From contig JAWOHX010000153.1 in assembly GCA_046484975.1 (NCBI GenBank), positions 1 through 8,240 on the forward strand: a stretch of 8,240 nucleotides of DNA, read 5' to 3'. Positions 1 to 6,364 of the stretch are shown in pieces (position 1 is the stretch's first letter; each line of letters opens with the position of its first letter). Under the pieces are notes generated by a model. The model saw only the letters and a list, made by a program, of their open reading frames with translations. It had not been told where the DNA came from and ran no database searches. Both the position numbers and the translations under genes were made by a program. The stretch is from JAWOHX01 sp046484975. GTDB taxonomy: Bacteria > Bacillota > Clostridia > DUPQ01.

Positions 1-1788
1 CTCATCGCCATCGGGACCAGCGCCGCCATTTCCTACGGCGTCTATGCCCTCTTCAGGATCAACCATGCCTATGTCATCAATGACCACCCCCTGGCCATGG
101 AATACGCCCATGACCTGTATTTTGAGACGGCGGGCATCATCCTTTTGCTCATCACCGTGGGTAAGTTCCTGGAGGCCAAGGCAAAGGGACGAACATCCGG
201 TGCCATCCAGTCCCTGTTGAAACTGGCACCCGATACCGCCATTCTGGTGAAGGACGGAGTGGAGAGCATCGTTGCCACCGGGCAGATCCAGCTTGGGGAT
301 GTCCTTCTGGTCAAGCCGGGGGCGAAAATCCCCATTGATGGCCAGGTCACCTCCGGATCCACCTCCGTGGACGAGAGCATGCTGACCGGGGAAAGCATCC
401 CCGTGGAAAAAAATCCCGGGGACACCCTGACCGGGGCCAGCATCAACAAATCCGGCGCGGTCTTCATGAAGGCCACCCGGATTGGCGAGGACACCACCCT
501 GGCACGGATTATTAAAATGGTGGAGGAGGCGCAGAACAAAAAGGCTCCCATTGCCAAGCTTGCGGATAAGATCAGCCGGTATTTCGTTCCCGCTGTGATC
601 GGGATTTCCCTGTTGTCCGCCGCCGTCTGGGCGTTGACGGGCCAATCCTTTTCCTTCGTCCTTTCCATCGCCATCACGGTTCTGGTGATCAGCTGTCCCT
701 GCGCCCTGGGTCTTGCCACCCCTACCGCCATCATGACCGGGACGGGAAGGGGCGCCCAGCTGGGCATTCTCATCCGGAACGGGGAAATACTGGAGAGCAC
801 CGGGAAAATCGATACCGTGGTGCTGGACAAGACCGGCACCATCACCTACGGAAATCCGGCAGTCACCGCGGTCCTTGCAGAGGACGCGGACGAACTCCTC
901 GTGTATGCAGCCTCCGCGGAAAAAATGTCCGAGCATCCTTTGGCCGAAGCCGTCATCCGGGAAGCCGACAAGCGCGGACTTTCCCTGCATGAGACGAATT
1001 TGTTCACAAGCATCCCGGGAAGGGGCCTGATGGCAGAAGTCAACGGGAAACATCTTGTCATCGGGAATCTGCGGCTGTTGGAACAGGAGAACATCCCTGC
1101 ATCCGCATATCAGGCACAGGCGGACGATCTGACGGACAAGGGTAACTCCCTGCTTTATGTGGCCATCGACGGGCAGCTGAAAGGACTCATCGCCGTGATG
1201 GACATCCCCAAGCCCTCCAGCAAGGAAGCCATTGCCAGGATCAAAGCGACAGGAAGAAAAGTTGTGATGCTGACAGGAGACAACAGGAGGACTGCGGAAG
1301 CCGTGGCACGTTCCCTTGACATCGATGAGACCATCCCTGAAGTCCTGCCCTCCCAGAAAGCGGAAGCCATCATGCAGCTGAAGGCCCGGGGTGGGGTCGT
1401 CGCCATGGTGGGGGACGGAATCAATGACGCCCCGGCCCTGACAGCAGCTGACATCGGCATCGCCATCGGTTCCGGAACCGATGTGGCCATCGAATCCGCT
1501 GACATCATCCTGATGAGGAATGACCTGCTGGATGTACCCACCGCCATCCGGTTGAGCGAAAAGACCCTGACCAACATCCGCCAGAACCTTTTCTGGGCGT
1601 TCATCTACAATATCCTGTTGATTCCCATTGCTGCCGGCCTGCTCTATCCCTCCCTGGGCATCAGGCTGAGCCCTGAGATTGCTGCGGCGGCCATGAGCAT
1701 CAGTTCCGTCAGCGTCGTGCTCAATGCTCTCCGGCTGAAGGCCTTTCGGCCGGATGACAACCGAAAGAAAGGAAGCGTGAAACCATGA
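1..1788 (+). CDS. copA: Cu(I)-exporting P1B-type ATPase CopA, 5'-truncated by the window edge
   Basis: Membrane pump that uses ATP to export Cu(I) from the cytoplasm. The reading frame is open from base 1, so the true start and any N-terminal metal-binding domain lie upstream; 595 residues are visible. In the visible fragment, the actuator motif TGES is at residues 129-132. The membrane Cu-binding CPC is at 232-234, within CPCALGLATP. The phosphorylated Asp is at 276 in DKTGT. The HP signature of P1B pumps is at 312-313, TGDN at 425-428 and GDGINDAP from 471. The last two membrane helices carry the YN pair (in FWAFIYN) and MSISS. CPC plus YN plus M-x-x-SS is the established pattern of the Cu(I) subgroup, so copper rather than zinc or cadmium is a good call. 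The stop overlaps the copZ start (ATGA), which implies translational coupling. A copper-sensing regulator is not in the window and may lie upstream. Confidence 0.96.
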   Translation, partial: LIAIGTSAAISYGVYALFRINHAYVINDHPLAMEYAHDLYFETAGIILLLITVGKFLEAKAKGRTSGAIQSLLKLAPDTAILVKDGVESIVATGQIQLGDVLLVKPGAKIPIDGQVTSGSTSVDESMLTGESIPVEKNPGDTLTGASINKSGAVFMKATRIGEDTTLARIIKMVEEAQNKKAPIAKLADKISRYFVPAVIGISLLSAAVWALTGQSFSFVLSIAITVLVISCPCALGLATPTAIMTGTGRGAQLGILIRNGEILESTGKIDTVVLDKTGTITYGNPAVTAVLAEDADELLVYAASAEKMSEHPLAEAVIREADKRGLSLHETNLFTSIPGRGLMAEVNGKHLVIGNLRLLEQENIPASAYQAQADDLTDKGNSLLYVAIDGQLKGLIAVMDIPKPSSKEAIARIKATGRKVVMLTGDNRRTAEAVARSLDIDETIPEVLPSQKAEAIMQLKARGGVVAMVGDGINDAPALTAADIGIAIGSGTDVAIESADIILMRNDLLDVPTAIRLSEKTLTNIRQNLFWAFIYNILLIPIAAGLLYPSLGIRLSPEIAAAAMSISSVSVVLNALRLKAFRPDDNRKKGSVKP

Positions 1789-1994
1789 AGAAAGAACTGT
1801 CCATAGAAGGAATGACCTGCATGCACTGCGTGAACCATGTCACCCGAGCCCTGTCCGGCATCAAGGGTGTCCGGAATGTCCGGGTATCCCTGGAGGAGAA
1901 GATGGCCACCCTGGAGCTGAAAAAGGAAGTGCCGGACAAGGTGCTGTCGGAGGCGGTTGAGGAGGCAGGCTACAAGGTGACGCGGATCCTCTGA
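1785..1994 (+). CDS. copZ: CopZ-like copper chaperone (HMA domain)
   Basis: A 69-residue single heavy-metal-associated domain protein of the usual CopZ length. The Cu(I)-binding loop is GMTCMHC at residues 9-15, with Cys12 and Cys15 as ligands, and the C-terminal EEAGYKV is typical of the ferredoxin-like fold of this family. Family members bind cytosolic Cu(I) and hand it to the CopA pump. The ATG lies inside the end of copA with a 4-base overlap, and an AGGAAG ribosome binding site about 9 bases upstream sits within the copA coding sequence. The two genes are therefore almost certainly one transcript. No terminator is evident in the short gap before the next gene. Alternative: a mercury-type MerP, which the copA linkage makes unlikely. 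Confidence 0.94.
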   Translation: MKKELSIEGMTCMHCVNHVTRALSGIKGVRNVRVSLEEKMATLELKKEVPDKVLSEAVEEAGYKVTRIL

Positions 1995-2012
1995 AGCGTC
2001 GCAATAAAAAGA

Positions 2013-2041
2013 TTGCCTTTATTCCATGGAATGAATATAAT
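2013..2041 (+). promoter_or_regulatory. Sigma-A-type promoter for typA
   Basis: TTGCCT (2013-2018) is followed after exactly 17 bases by a perfect TATAAT (2036-2041). Transcription should start near 2048. That places the GTG at 2050 at about the second or third transcribed base and favours the TTG at 2086 as the typA start. It also suggests that typA is transcribed independently of copAZ. Confidence 0.7.
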
Positions 2042-2085
2042 TCGTTCATGTGCAAAAATCTTATGGAGAGCAGGGACAAGACCTT

Positions 2086-3894
2086 TTGAAAACCAATGAG
2101 AACATCAGGAACATCGCCATCATCGCCCATGTGGACCACGGGAAGACAACCCTCGTGGATGTCTTGTTAAGGCAAAGCGGCATCTTCAGAGCCAACCAGG
2201 CTCTCACGGAGAGGGTCATGGACTCCAACGACCTGGAAAGGGAACGGGGAATCACCATCTACTCCAAGAATGCCTCCGTCAGATACAAGGACACCAAGAT
2301 CAACATCATCGATACTCCCGGCCATGCCGACTTTGGGGGGGAAGTGGAAAGGGTTTTGAAAATGGTGGAAGGCGTGCTCCTTTTGGTTGACGCTTTCGAG
2401 GGACCCATGCCCCAGACCCGTTTCGTCCTGCGCAAGGCCCTGGAACTGGACCTTGTTCCCATCGTGGTCATCAACAAGGTGGACCGGGTGGATTCCCGGG
2501 CAGAACAGGTCCATGACGAGATCATCGACCTGTTCATCAGCCTCAACATCGAGGACCACCAGCTGGATTTCCCCATCCTGTTCGTCTCCGCCAAGGAAGG
2601 CTATGCAATCCGGAAGCTTGGCGAAACCCCGGTCTCCGTACAGCCCCTCCTGGAGGCCATCATCCACAGCATCCCTCCTCCCTCAGGCGATTCTGCGGGT
2701 CCTTTCCAATGTCCCATCTCCAGCATTGATTACGACAAGTACGTGGGAAGAATCGGGATTGGAAAAATCACCCGGGGCAAGGCAAGGGAAGGCATGGATG
2801 TATCGGTCTGCAAAAAAAACAGCGACCGGGAAATCTCAAGGATCTCCCAGCTATATACTTTTGCCGGCATGAAGAAGGAAGAAGCCCTGGAGGCCGGTTG
2901 CGGGGACATCGTGGCCGTATCCGGGCTTATGGGCATCAACATCGGAGACACCATCTGCCATCTGGATCATCCCGATCCGGTGAGTTTCGTGGACATTGAC
3001 GAACCCACCATTTCCATGATCTTCAGCGTCAACAACAGCCCCTTCGCAGGCACAGAGGGCACCTTTGTGACCTCCAGGCACCTGCGGGAGCGGCTTTTTC
3101 GTGAACTGGAGAACAATGTGAGTCTGCATATTGAGGAAACCTCATCCACCGACTCCTTCAAGGTCTTGGGACGGGGGGAACTCCACCTGTCCATCCTCAT
3201 CGAGACCATGCGCCGGGAAGGATACGAGTTCCAGGTTTCCCGCCCTGTTGTGGTCATCAAGGAAATCGATGGTGAAAAGCACGAACCGCTGGAATACCTC
3301 ATCATCGATGTGGCGGATGAGTTCGTCGGTACCGTCATGAAAAAAATCGGGGCCAGGAAAGGGGAACTCCTCACCATGGAGCAGGGAATGCAAGGCTCCA
3401 CGCGCCTGGAGTTCAGCATTCCCGCAAAGAACCTCATCGGCTACTACTCCGAGATGCTCACGGACACCAGGGGCACCGCAGTCATGAACCATACCTTTGA
3501 CAGGTTCGCGCCTTACCGGCATGAGGTGATCAAGCGTCCGCGAGGATCCATGATTGCCTATGAGACCGGGGAAGCCATCACATATGGGCTCTTTTACGCC
3601 CAGAAAAGGGGTACGCTCTTCATCGATGCCAAGACGAAGGTATATGAGGGTATGATCGTGGGAGAGAATGCCAAGGCGGAGGACCTGAACATCAACGTGT
3701 GCAAAAAAAAGCACCTCACCGGCATGAGGGCTTCTGGTTCCGAGGAAGCCAGGGACATCGTGAACATCCGGACATTGAGCCTGGAGCAATGCATCGAGTT
3801 CATCGCTGACGACGAGCTGGTGGAGATCACGCCCAAAACCATCCGGATGCGGAAAAAAGAGCTCAGCATGCAGAAACGCAACCGGCTCCCGTGA
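2086..3894 (+). CDS. typA: Translational GTPase TypA/BipA
   Basis: Ribosome-associated GTPase of the EF-G-like family, linked in other bacteria to 50S assembly and to growth under cold or other stress. With the TTG start at 2086 it has 602 residues, the usual family length. The GTPase motifs are G1 AHVDHGKT (14-21), G2 RERGITI (52-58), G3 DTPGH (76-80, including the catalytic-type His), G4 NKVD (130-133) and G5 SAKEG (168-172). The beta-barrel domain II follows from about residue 200. The EF-G-like domains III and V follow, with signatures such as SPFAGTEG, GRGELHLSILIETMRREG and IPAKNLIGY. The last part is the BipA-specific C-terminal domain (VYEGMIVGE, NVCKKKHLTGMRASG, SLEQCIEFI). The frame is open back to a GTG at 2050, but the promoter predicts transcription beginning near 2048. 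TTG is preceded by AGGGAC at 2072-2077, and the resulting N-terminus runs directly into NIRNIAIIAHVDHG as in homologues. Some usually conserved positions differ, for example NLIGYYSE where RGLIGYRSE is usual. Confidence 0.95.
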   Translation: MKTNENIRNIAIIAHVDHGKTTLVDVLLRQSGIFRANQALTERVMDSNDLERERGITIYSKNASVRYKDTKINIIDTPGHADFGGEVERVLKMVEGVLLLVDAFEGPMPQTRFVLRKALELDLVPIVVINKVDRVDSRAEQVHDEIIDLFISLNIEDHQLDFPILFVSAKEGYAIRKLGETPVSVQPLLEAIIHSIPPPSGDSAGPFQCPISSIDYDKYVGRIGIGKITRGKAREGMDVSVCKKNSDREISRISQLYTFAGMKKEEALEAGCGDIVAVSGLMGINIGDTICHLDHPDPVSFVDIDEPTISMIFSVNNSPFAGTEGTFVTSRHLRERLFRELENNVSLHIEETSSTDSFKVLGRGELHLSILIETMRREGYEFQVSRPVVVIKEIDGEKHEPLEYLIIDVADEFVGTVMKKIGARKGELLTMEQGMQGSTRLEFSIPAKNLIGYYSEMLTDTRGTAVMNHTFDRFAPYRHEVIKRPRGSMIAYETGEAITYGLFYAQKRGTLFIDAKTKVYEGMIVGENAKAEDLNINVCKKKHLTGMRASGSEEARDIVNIRTLSLEQCIEFIADDELVEITPKTIRMRKKELSMQKRNRLP

Positions 3895-3905
3895 TGACCC
3901 TGCCC

Positions 3906-4187
3906 TTAACCGGAGGCATCCGGTTTCTCAGCCCGGTCTTTGTTATTGGTCCATTGGGTCAGCAGCTGATCCAATTTTTTTGTCTTTTCATAGATGAAGG
4001 CAATCTTGTGGGTCTTTTGGTGCCTCTTCTCGCTCACCGGTTCCAGACCGTTGGATTGCAGGAACGCATGAAGCTTCACGGAATAGCAGTGAAAGGTGTT
4101 GTCCCGGCGTTGATGTGAAACCTTCCCTGTGTCTTTCAATGCCTCCTCGTTTTTCTTTCTCATGTATTTCTTGATTTCCTTGTTCAT
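3906..4187 (-). CDS. Small hypothetical protein, DUF5659-like pattern
   Basis: About 93 lysine-rich residues. I chose the inner ATG at 4187 because a strong ribosome binding site, AAGGGAG (4194-4200), lies 6 bases before it; the frame also has an ATG at 4211 that would add 8 residues. The N-terminus is highly charged (MNKEIKKYMRKKNEEA). The core has FHCYSVKLHAFLQSNGLEP, then a Lys-rich turn and IAFIYEKTKKLDQLLTQW. This resembles the arrangement in small Bacillota proteins of the DUF5659 type: an aromatic strand, a helix ending in SKG/SNG, and a strand with an F-E-K/T motif. The match is from memory of the pattern and is not proven. There is no signal peptide, membrane segment or catalytic motif. 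Its function is unknown. It converges on typA with an 11-base gap. No good promoter is visible directly upstream, so read-through from the zinc-ribbon gene is possible. Confidence 0.62.
   Translation of the reverse strand: MNKEIKKYMRKKNEEALKDTGKVSHQRRDNTFHCYSVKLHAFLQSNGLEPVSEKRHQKTHKIAFIYEKTKKLDQLLTQWTNNKDRAEKPDASG
3908..3925. terminator. Hairpin between convergent typA and the small minus-strand gene
   Basis: The arms AACCGGA and TCCGGTT form a 7-bp stem around the loop GGCA. On the + strand it is followed by a short, interrupted T run (TTTCTC), so it is a weak intrinsic terminator for typA. Its left edge touches the TAA stop of the minus-strand gene, and no T tract follows on that strand. 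A two-way function is possible but weakly supported. Confidence 0.45.
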
Positions 4188-4222
4188 GGATGACTCCCTT
4201 TCATTCCTCATGCCCTCTAATA

Positions 4223-4264
4223 CAAAACCTCACTTTTGAGGATTGCTCGACAAAAATGAGGTTT
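4223..4264 (-). terminator. Weak terminator-like hairpins downstream of the zinc-ribbon gene
   Basis: On the minus strand, CCTCA and TGAGG (4228-4241) form a short stem with a 4-base loop, followed by TTTTG. An upstream copy of the same half-site allows an alternative 8-bp pairing of AAACCTCA (4257-4264) with TGAGGTTT (4225-4232). Either pairing ends at the same T run. The stems are short, so termination is probably partial, which would let some transcription reach the next small gene. Confidence 0.4.
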
Positions 4265-4269
4265 GCTTC

Positions 4270-4290
4270 ATAACAATTTTCTGTTGTTAT
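4270..4290. repeat. AT-rich inverted repeat spanning the zinc-ribbon stop codon
   Basis: The arms ATAACAA (4270-4276) and TTGTTAT (4284-4290) form a perfect 7-bp inverted repeat around a 7-base centre. It overlaps the TAA stop of the minus-strand gene. There is no T tract, so it is more likely an mRNA 3'-end structure than a terminator on its own. Confidence 0.4.
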
Positions 4291-4583
4291 CTGCCTCTGG
4301 GCTGGTAGCAGTCTTTGCAGTAAACGGGTTTCTCGTTGTTGGGTTTGAAAGGAACCGTGGTTGTCTTTCCGCATTCTGCGCAAACAGCTGGGAACATCTC
4401 GCGATCGGTTCTTCCGAATCCGCCGCCTCTGTTTCCGCCTCTGGCTTGTTTCTTTGCTGCTCTGCAATCAGGACATCTCTGCGGTTCGTTCTCGAACCCT
4501 TTCTCTCTGTAAAAAGCCTGCTCGTTTTCCGTGAAAACAAAATTTGCGTCGCAATCCCTGCACTGTAGATTCTTATCTGCCAT
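4287..4583 (-). CDS. Double zinc-ribbon protein (zf-trcl-like plus CxxC-x17-CxxC)
   Basis: A 98-residue cytoplasmic protein with two four-cysteine zinc sites. The first is CRDC (8-11), 25 residues, then CPDC (37-40), with the FxFTxxEQxFYxxKGF core of the probable zinc-ribbon family PF13451. The second is CAEC (68-71), exactly 17 residues, then CKDC (89-92), which matches the CxxC-x17-CxxC family. The linker (about 44-58) is rich in Arg and Gly, with RGG and RGGG, and the protein ends in RGR; such stretches are often found in RNA-binding proteins. The start is fixed by an excellent AAAGGAGGT (4592-4600), 8 bases before ATG. The exact function is unknown; nucleic-acid binding is an inference from the zinc ribbons and RGG-like linker. 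The gene appears to have its own leader with a long dyad. Confidence 0.92.
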   Translation of the reverse strand: MADKNLQCRDCDANFVFTENEQAFYREKGFENEPQRCPDCRAAKKQARGGNRGGGFGRTDREMFPAVCAECGKTTTVPFKPNNEKPVYCKDCYQPRGR

Positions 4584-4602
4584 TATAAAATACCTCCTTT
4601 TT

Positions 4603-4641
4603 TATTCGGATAAGATTTCTAAAACATCTTACTCCCGAATA
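4603..4641 (-). promoter_or_regulatory. Long imperfect inverted repeat in the zinc-ribbon gene leader
   Basis: TATTCGG (4603-4609) plus TAAGAT (4611-4616) pair with ATCTTA (4626-4631) and CCGAATA (4635-4641). This gives a 13-bp stem with a 1x3 internal loop and a 9-base centre. In the mRNA it would form a stem-loop ending just before AAAAAAGGAGGT, immediately 5' of the ribosome binding site. As DNA it could be an operator. It has no T tract in either direction of the kind an intrinsic terminator needs. Confidence 0.55.
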
Positions 4642-4658
4642 ATACAAGAGGCTCTGTC

Positions 4659-4688
4659 TTAATAAAATCAATCCATTCAAGTTTTCAA
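4659..4688 (-). promoter_or_regulatory. Possible promoter for the zinc-ribbon gene
   Basis: On the minus strand, TTGAAA (4683-4688) and TATTAA (4659-4664) are separated by 18 bases. The -10 matches consensus at 4 of 6 positions. An alternative -10 is TATTAT (4639-4644), inside the dyad, but it lacks a good -35. The call is tentative. The rest of the 238-base gap (4584-4821) holds no gene I can support. Confidence 0.35.
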
Positions 4689-4776
4689 ATGACTTCCTTA
4701 GAGAATCTATCACATTTCTTGATGGAATGCAACATAATTTTTTAAAAAGCAGCCATTCTGACACAAATTCTCCTTT

Positions 4777-4791
4777 CCGGAGTGTGTCCGG
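4777..4791. repeat. Small hairpin downstream of pyk
   Basis: CCGGA (4777-4781) and TCCGG (4787-4791) flank a 5-base loop, about 30 bases beyond the pyk stop. On the minus strand it is followed by AAAGGAG rather than a T run, so it is a poor intrinsic terminator. No better pyk terminator was found. Confidence 0.3.
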
Positions 4792-4821
4792 TGAAAAAGA
4801 ATCGGGTACATCAGGCTTTTT

Positions 4822-6246
4822 CTACAATGCTGTCTCCCCCACCACATGGATTTTCAGCATGTTGGTCCTTCCCCCGATGCCCGTGGGAAGCCCTGCGGTG
4901 ATGACGATTGTATCATTTTTCCGGATGAGGCCTGTCTTCCTGGCGCAACCGATGGCATTCTCGAAGAGCTTCTCCGCTTCAGAAATATATTCTGTATAGA
5001 CTGGTGTGATTCCCCAGGACATGTTCAGCTGCCGCTCCACCCTCTTGTCGATTGCGATGGCGATGATGGGACACTCGGGGCGGTACCGGGAGATCATCCT
5101 GGCGGAATTTCCGGTCCTCGTGATGACCAGGATGGCCTTTGCCTTGAGCTCAAAAGCCGCGACGGTGCTGGACCGGCCGATGGCATCCACGATTTTCCTT
5201 TGTGGGTTGTTCCATTCCTCCGAAAAAAACTTCTTTTTATAATCGATGTCGTTTTCCGTGGTCTCGATGATTCTCACCATGGTCCTTACCGCTTCCACCG
5301 GGTATTTCCCGATGGCGGTCTCGCCGGAGAGCATCAGGGCGCTGGTGCTGTCATAGACCGCGTTGGCGATATCCGAGACCTCCGCCCGGGTGGGCACCGG
5401 ACTGTCCGTCATGGATTCCAGCATGTGTGTGGCGGTAATCACCGGCTTCCCCTTCAGGTAGCATTTCCGGATCAGCTTTTTTTGCACCACCGGAACCTGG
5501 TCCAGTGGAATCTCCACCCCCATGTCACCCCTTGCCACCATGATGCCGTCGCAGACCTCAATGATCTCGTCGATGTTGTCGATGGCATTTTTATTTTCAA
5601 TCTTCGCAATGATCCTGATGTCTGAATGATTCGCCTTCGCCAGGATCTGCCGTACCTTCTGAACATTCTCCCCGTTGCTGACAAAGGAAAGGGCGATATG
5701 GTCGAATTCATTGTCCATGGCAAAGCGGATGTCCTGCTCATCCTGCAGGCTCAGGAACTCCATGTGGGTTTCCACCATGGGGATGTTGATCCCTTTCCTG
5801 CTGCTCAGATCCCCTCCCGCAAGAACCCTGCTGATGATTCTTTTGCCATCGATCCGTTCCACCTGTAGTCGTATCCTACCGTCATCGATGAAGATGTTGT
5901 CCATCGGCTTCACATACTTGTACAAATCCTCATAACTGATGGACACACAGCTTTCACTGCCCGTCCTGTCGTCGCAGGCCAGCACGAATTCCTGGCCGAT
6001 TTTTAGCTTCAGGGTCTTCTCCAGGGGCCCGGTGCGGATCTCAGGCCCTTTTGTGTCCATGATCAGCGGGATGGGCTTGCCAAGGGCCTTTCGGGCTCTT
6101 TTCAGTTCGTCGATCCTTTTCTGGTGGATTTCATAGGTTTCATGGGAAAGATTGACCCGTGCGGCATTCATGCCTGCAACGATGAGTTCCTCCATCCGGT
6201 TCTCAACGGATTTCCCCAAGGTGCAGATGATTTTCGTCTTCCTCAT
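4822..6246 (-). CDS. pyk: Pyruvate kinase
   Basis: Last enzyme of glycolysis: phosphoenolpyruvate plus ADP gives pyruvate plus ATP, in the cytoplasm. With the start at 6246 it has 474 residues, the standard length without the extra C-terminal domain of Geobacillus-type enzymes. Catalytic and metal residues are visible: R30, N32 and S34 (RVNLSH), D64 in MDTKGPEIR, K215 and E217 in AKIENK, D241 in ARGDMGVEIP, and T273 in TATHMLESM. E69 in GPEIR is the residue associated with K+-dependent enzymes. The B domain spans roughly 72-160 and the regulatory C domain about 345-474. The start is the ATG at 6246, with GAGGT (6253-6257) 6 bases upstream; an ATG at 6264 with AAGGA before it is a real alternative. 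Anything further upstream falls in the promoter. Departures from the usual sequence are TLGK for TIGP, SHE for SHG and DSTSA for DGT-(D/S)-A. Confidence 0.97.
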   Translation of the reverse strand: MRKTKIICTLGKSVENRMEELIVAGMNAARVNLSHETYEIHQKRIDELKRARKALGKPIPLIMDTKGPEIRTGPLEKTLKLKIGQEFVLACDDRTGSESCVSISYEDLYKYVKPMDNIFIDDGRIRLQVERIDGKRIISRVLAGGDLSSRKGINIPMVETHMEFLSLQDEQDIRFAMDNEFDHIALSFVSNGENVQKVRQILAKANHSDIRIIAKIENKNAIDNIDEIIEVCDGIMVARGDMGVEIPLDQVPVVQKKLIRKCYLKGKPVITATHMLESMTDSPVPTRAEVSDIANAVYDSTSALMLSGETAIGKYPVEAVRTMVRIIETTENDIDYKKKFFSEEWNNPQRKIVDAIGRSSTVAAFELKAKAILVITRTGNSARMISRYRPECPIIAIAIDKRVERQLNMSWGITPVYTEYISEAEKLFENAIGCARKTGLIRKNDTIVITAGLPTGIGGRTNMLKIHVVGETAL

Positions 6247-6282
6247 TGGCGCACCTCTTTTCATTGTTTTTCCTTCCCCTCC

Positions 6283-6291
6283 ATTATACCA
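6283..6291 (-). promoter_or_regulatory. Extended -10 promoter of pyk
   Basis: The minus strand reads TGGTATAAT, a perfect TATAAT with the TG-n extension. No recognisable -35 lies 16-18 bases upstream, where the terminator T run of the previous gene sits; the TG extension can compensate. Transcription would start near 6276, a very short leader for the pyk start codons at 6264 or 6246. Confidence 0.7.
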
Positions 6292-6305
6292 CACCTCCGG
6301 GCAGG

Positions 6306-6332
6306 AAAAAGGCCTGTCGTCATCAGGCCTTT
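6306..6332 (-). terminator. Intrinsic terminator of the ArsR-like regulator operon
   Basis: On the minus strand, AAAGGCCTG and CAGGCCTTT form a perfect 9-bp stem around a 7-base loop. The T run is TTTTT, partly inside the stem. It starts about 33 bases after the regulator's stop codon and separates it from pyk. On the + strand the stem is followed only by CTCG, so it acts mainly in the minus direction. Confidence 0.85.
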
Positions 6333-6364
6333 CTCGATCGTTGAAGGAGTTATATGAAGAAGAG

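Noticed and set aside
2050..2085. GTG at 2050 as the typA start, adding 12 residues
   Set aside because: It lies only a couple of bases after the predicted transcription start, and the added residues do not match the usual TypA N-terminus; kept only as an alternative.
1995..2085. Riboswitch or copper-responsive leader between copZ and typA
   Set aside because: The gap is too short and shows only a plain promoter and ribosome binding site; no conserved leader structure was recognised.
4573..4764. Minus-strand ORF of 63 codons upstream of the zinc-ribbon gene
   Set aside because: It overlaps the zinc-ribbon ribosome binding site, dyad and start, has no good ribosome binding site of its own, and its composition looks like intergenic DNA.
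4777..4791. CCGGA/TCCGG hairpin as the pyk terminator
   Set aside because: Only a 5-bp stem and no T run on the minus strand; listed as a hairpin only.
4846..5625. Long plus-strand ORF opposite pyruvate kinase (259 codons)
   Set aside because: Antisense shadow of pyk; rich in Asp, Gly, His and Pro, with no recognisable domain.
6247..6294. Upstream extension of pyk to the GTG at 6294
   Set aside because: It would place the start inside the extended -10 promoter; the ATG at 6246 has a good ribosome binding site and gives the family's normal N-terminus.
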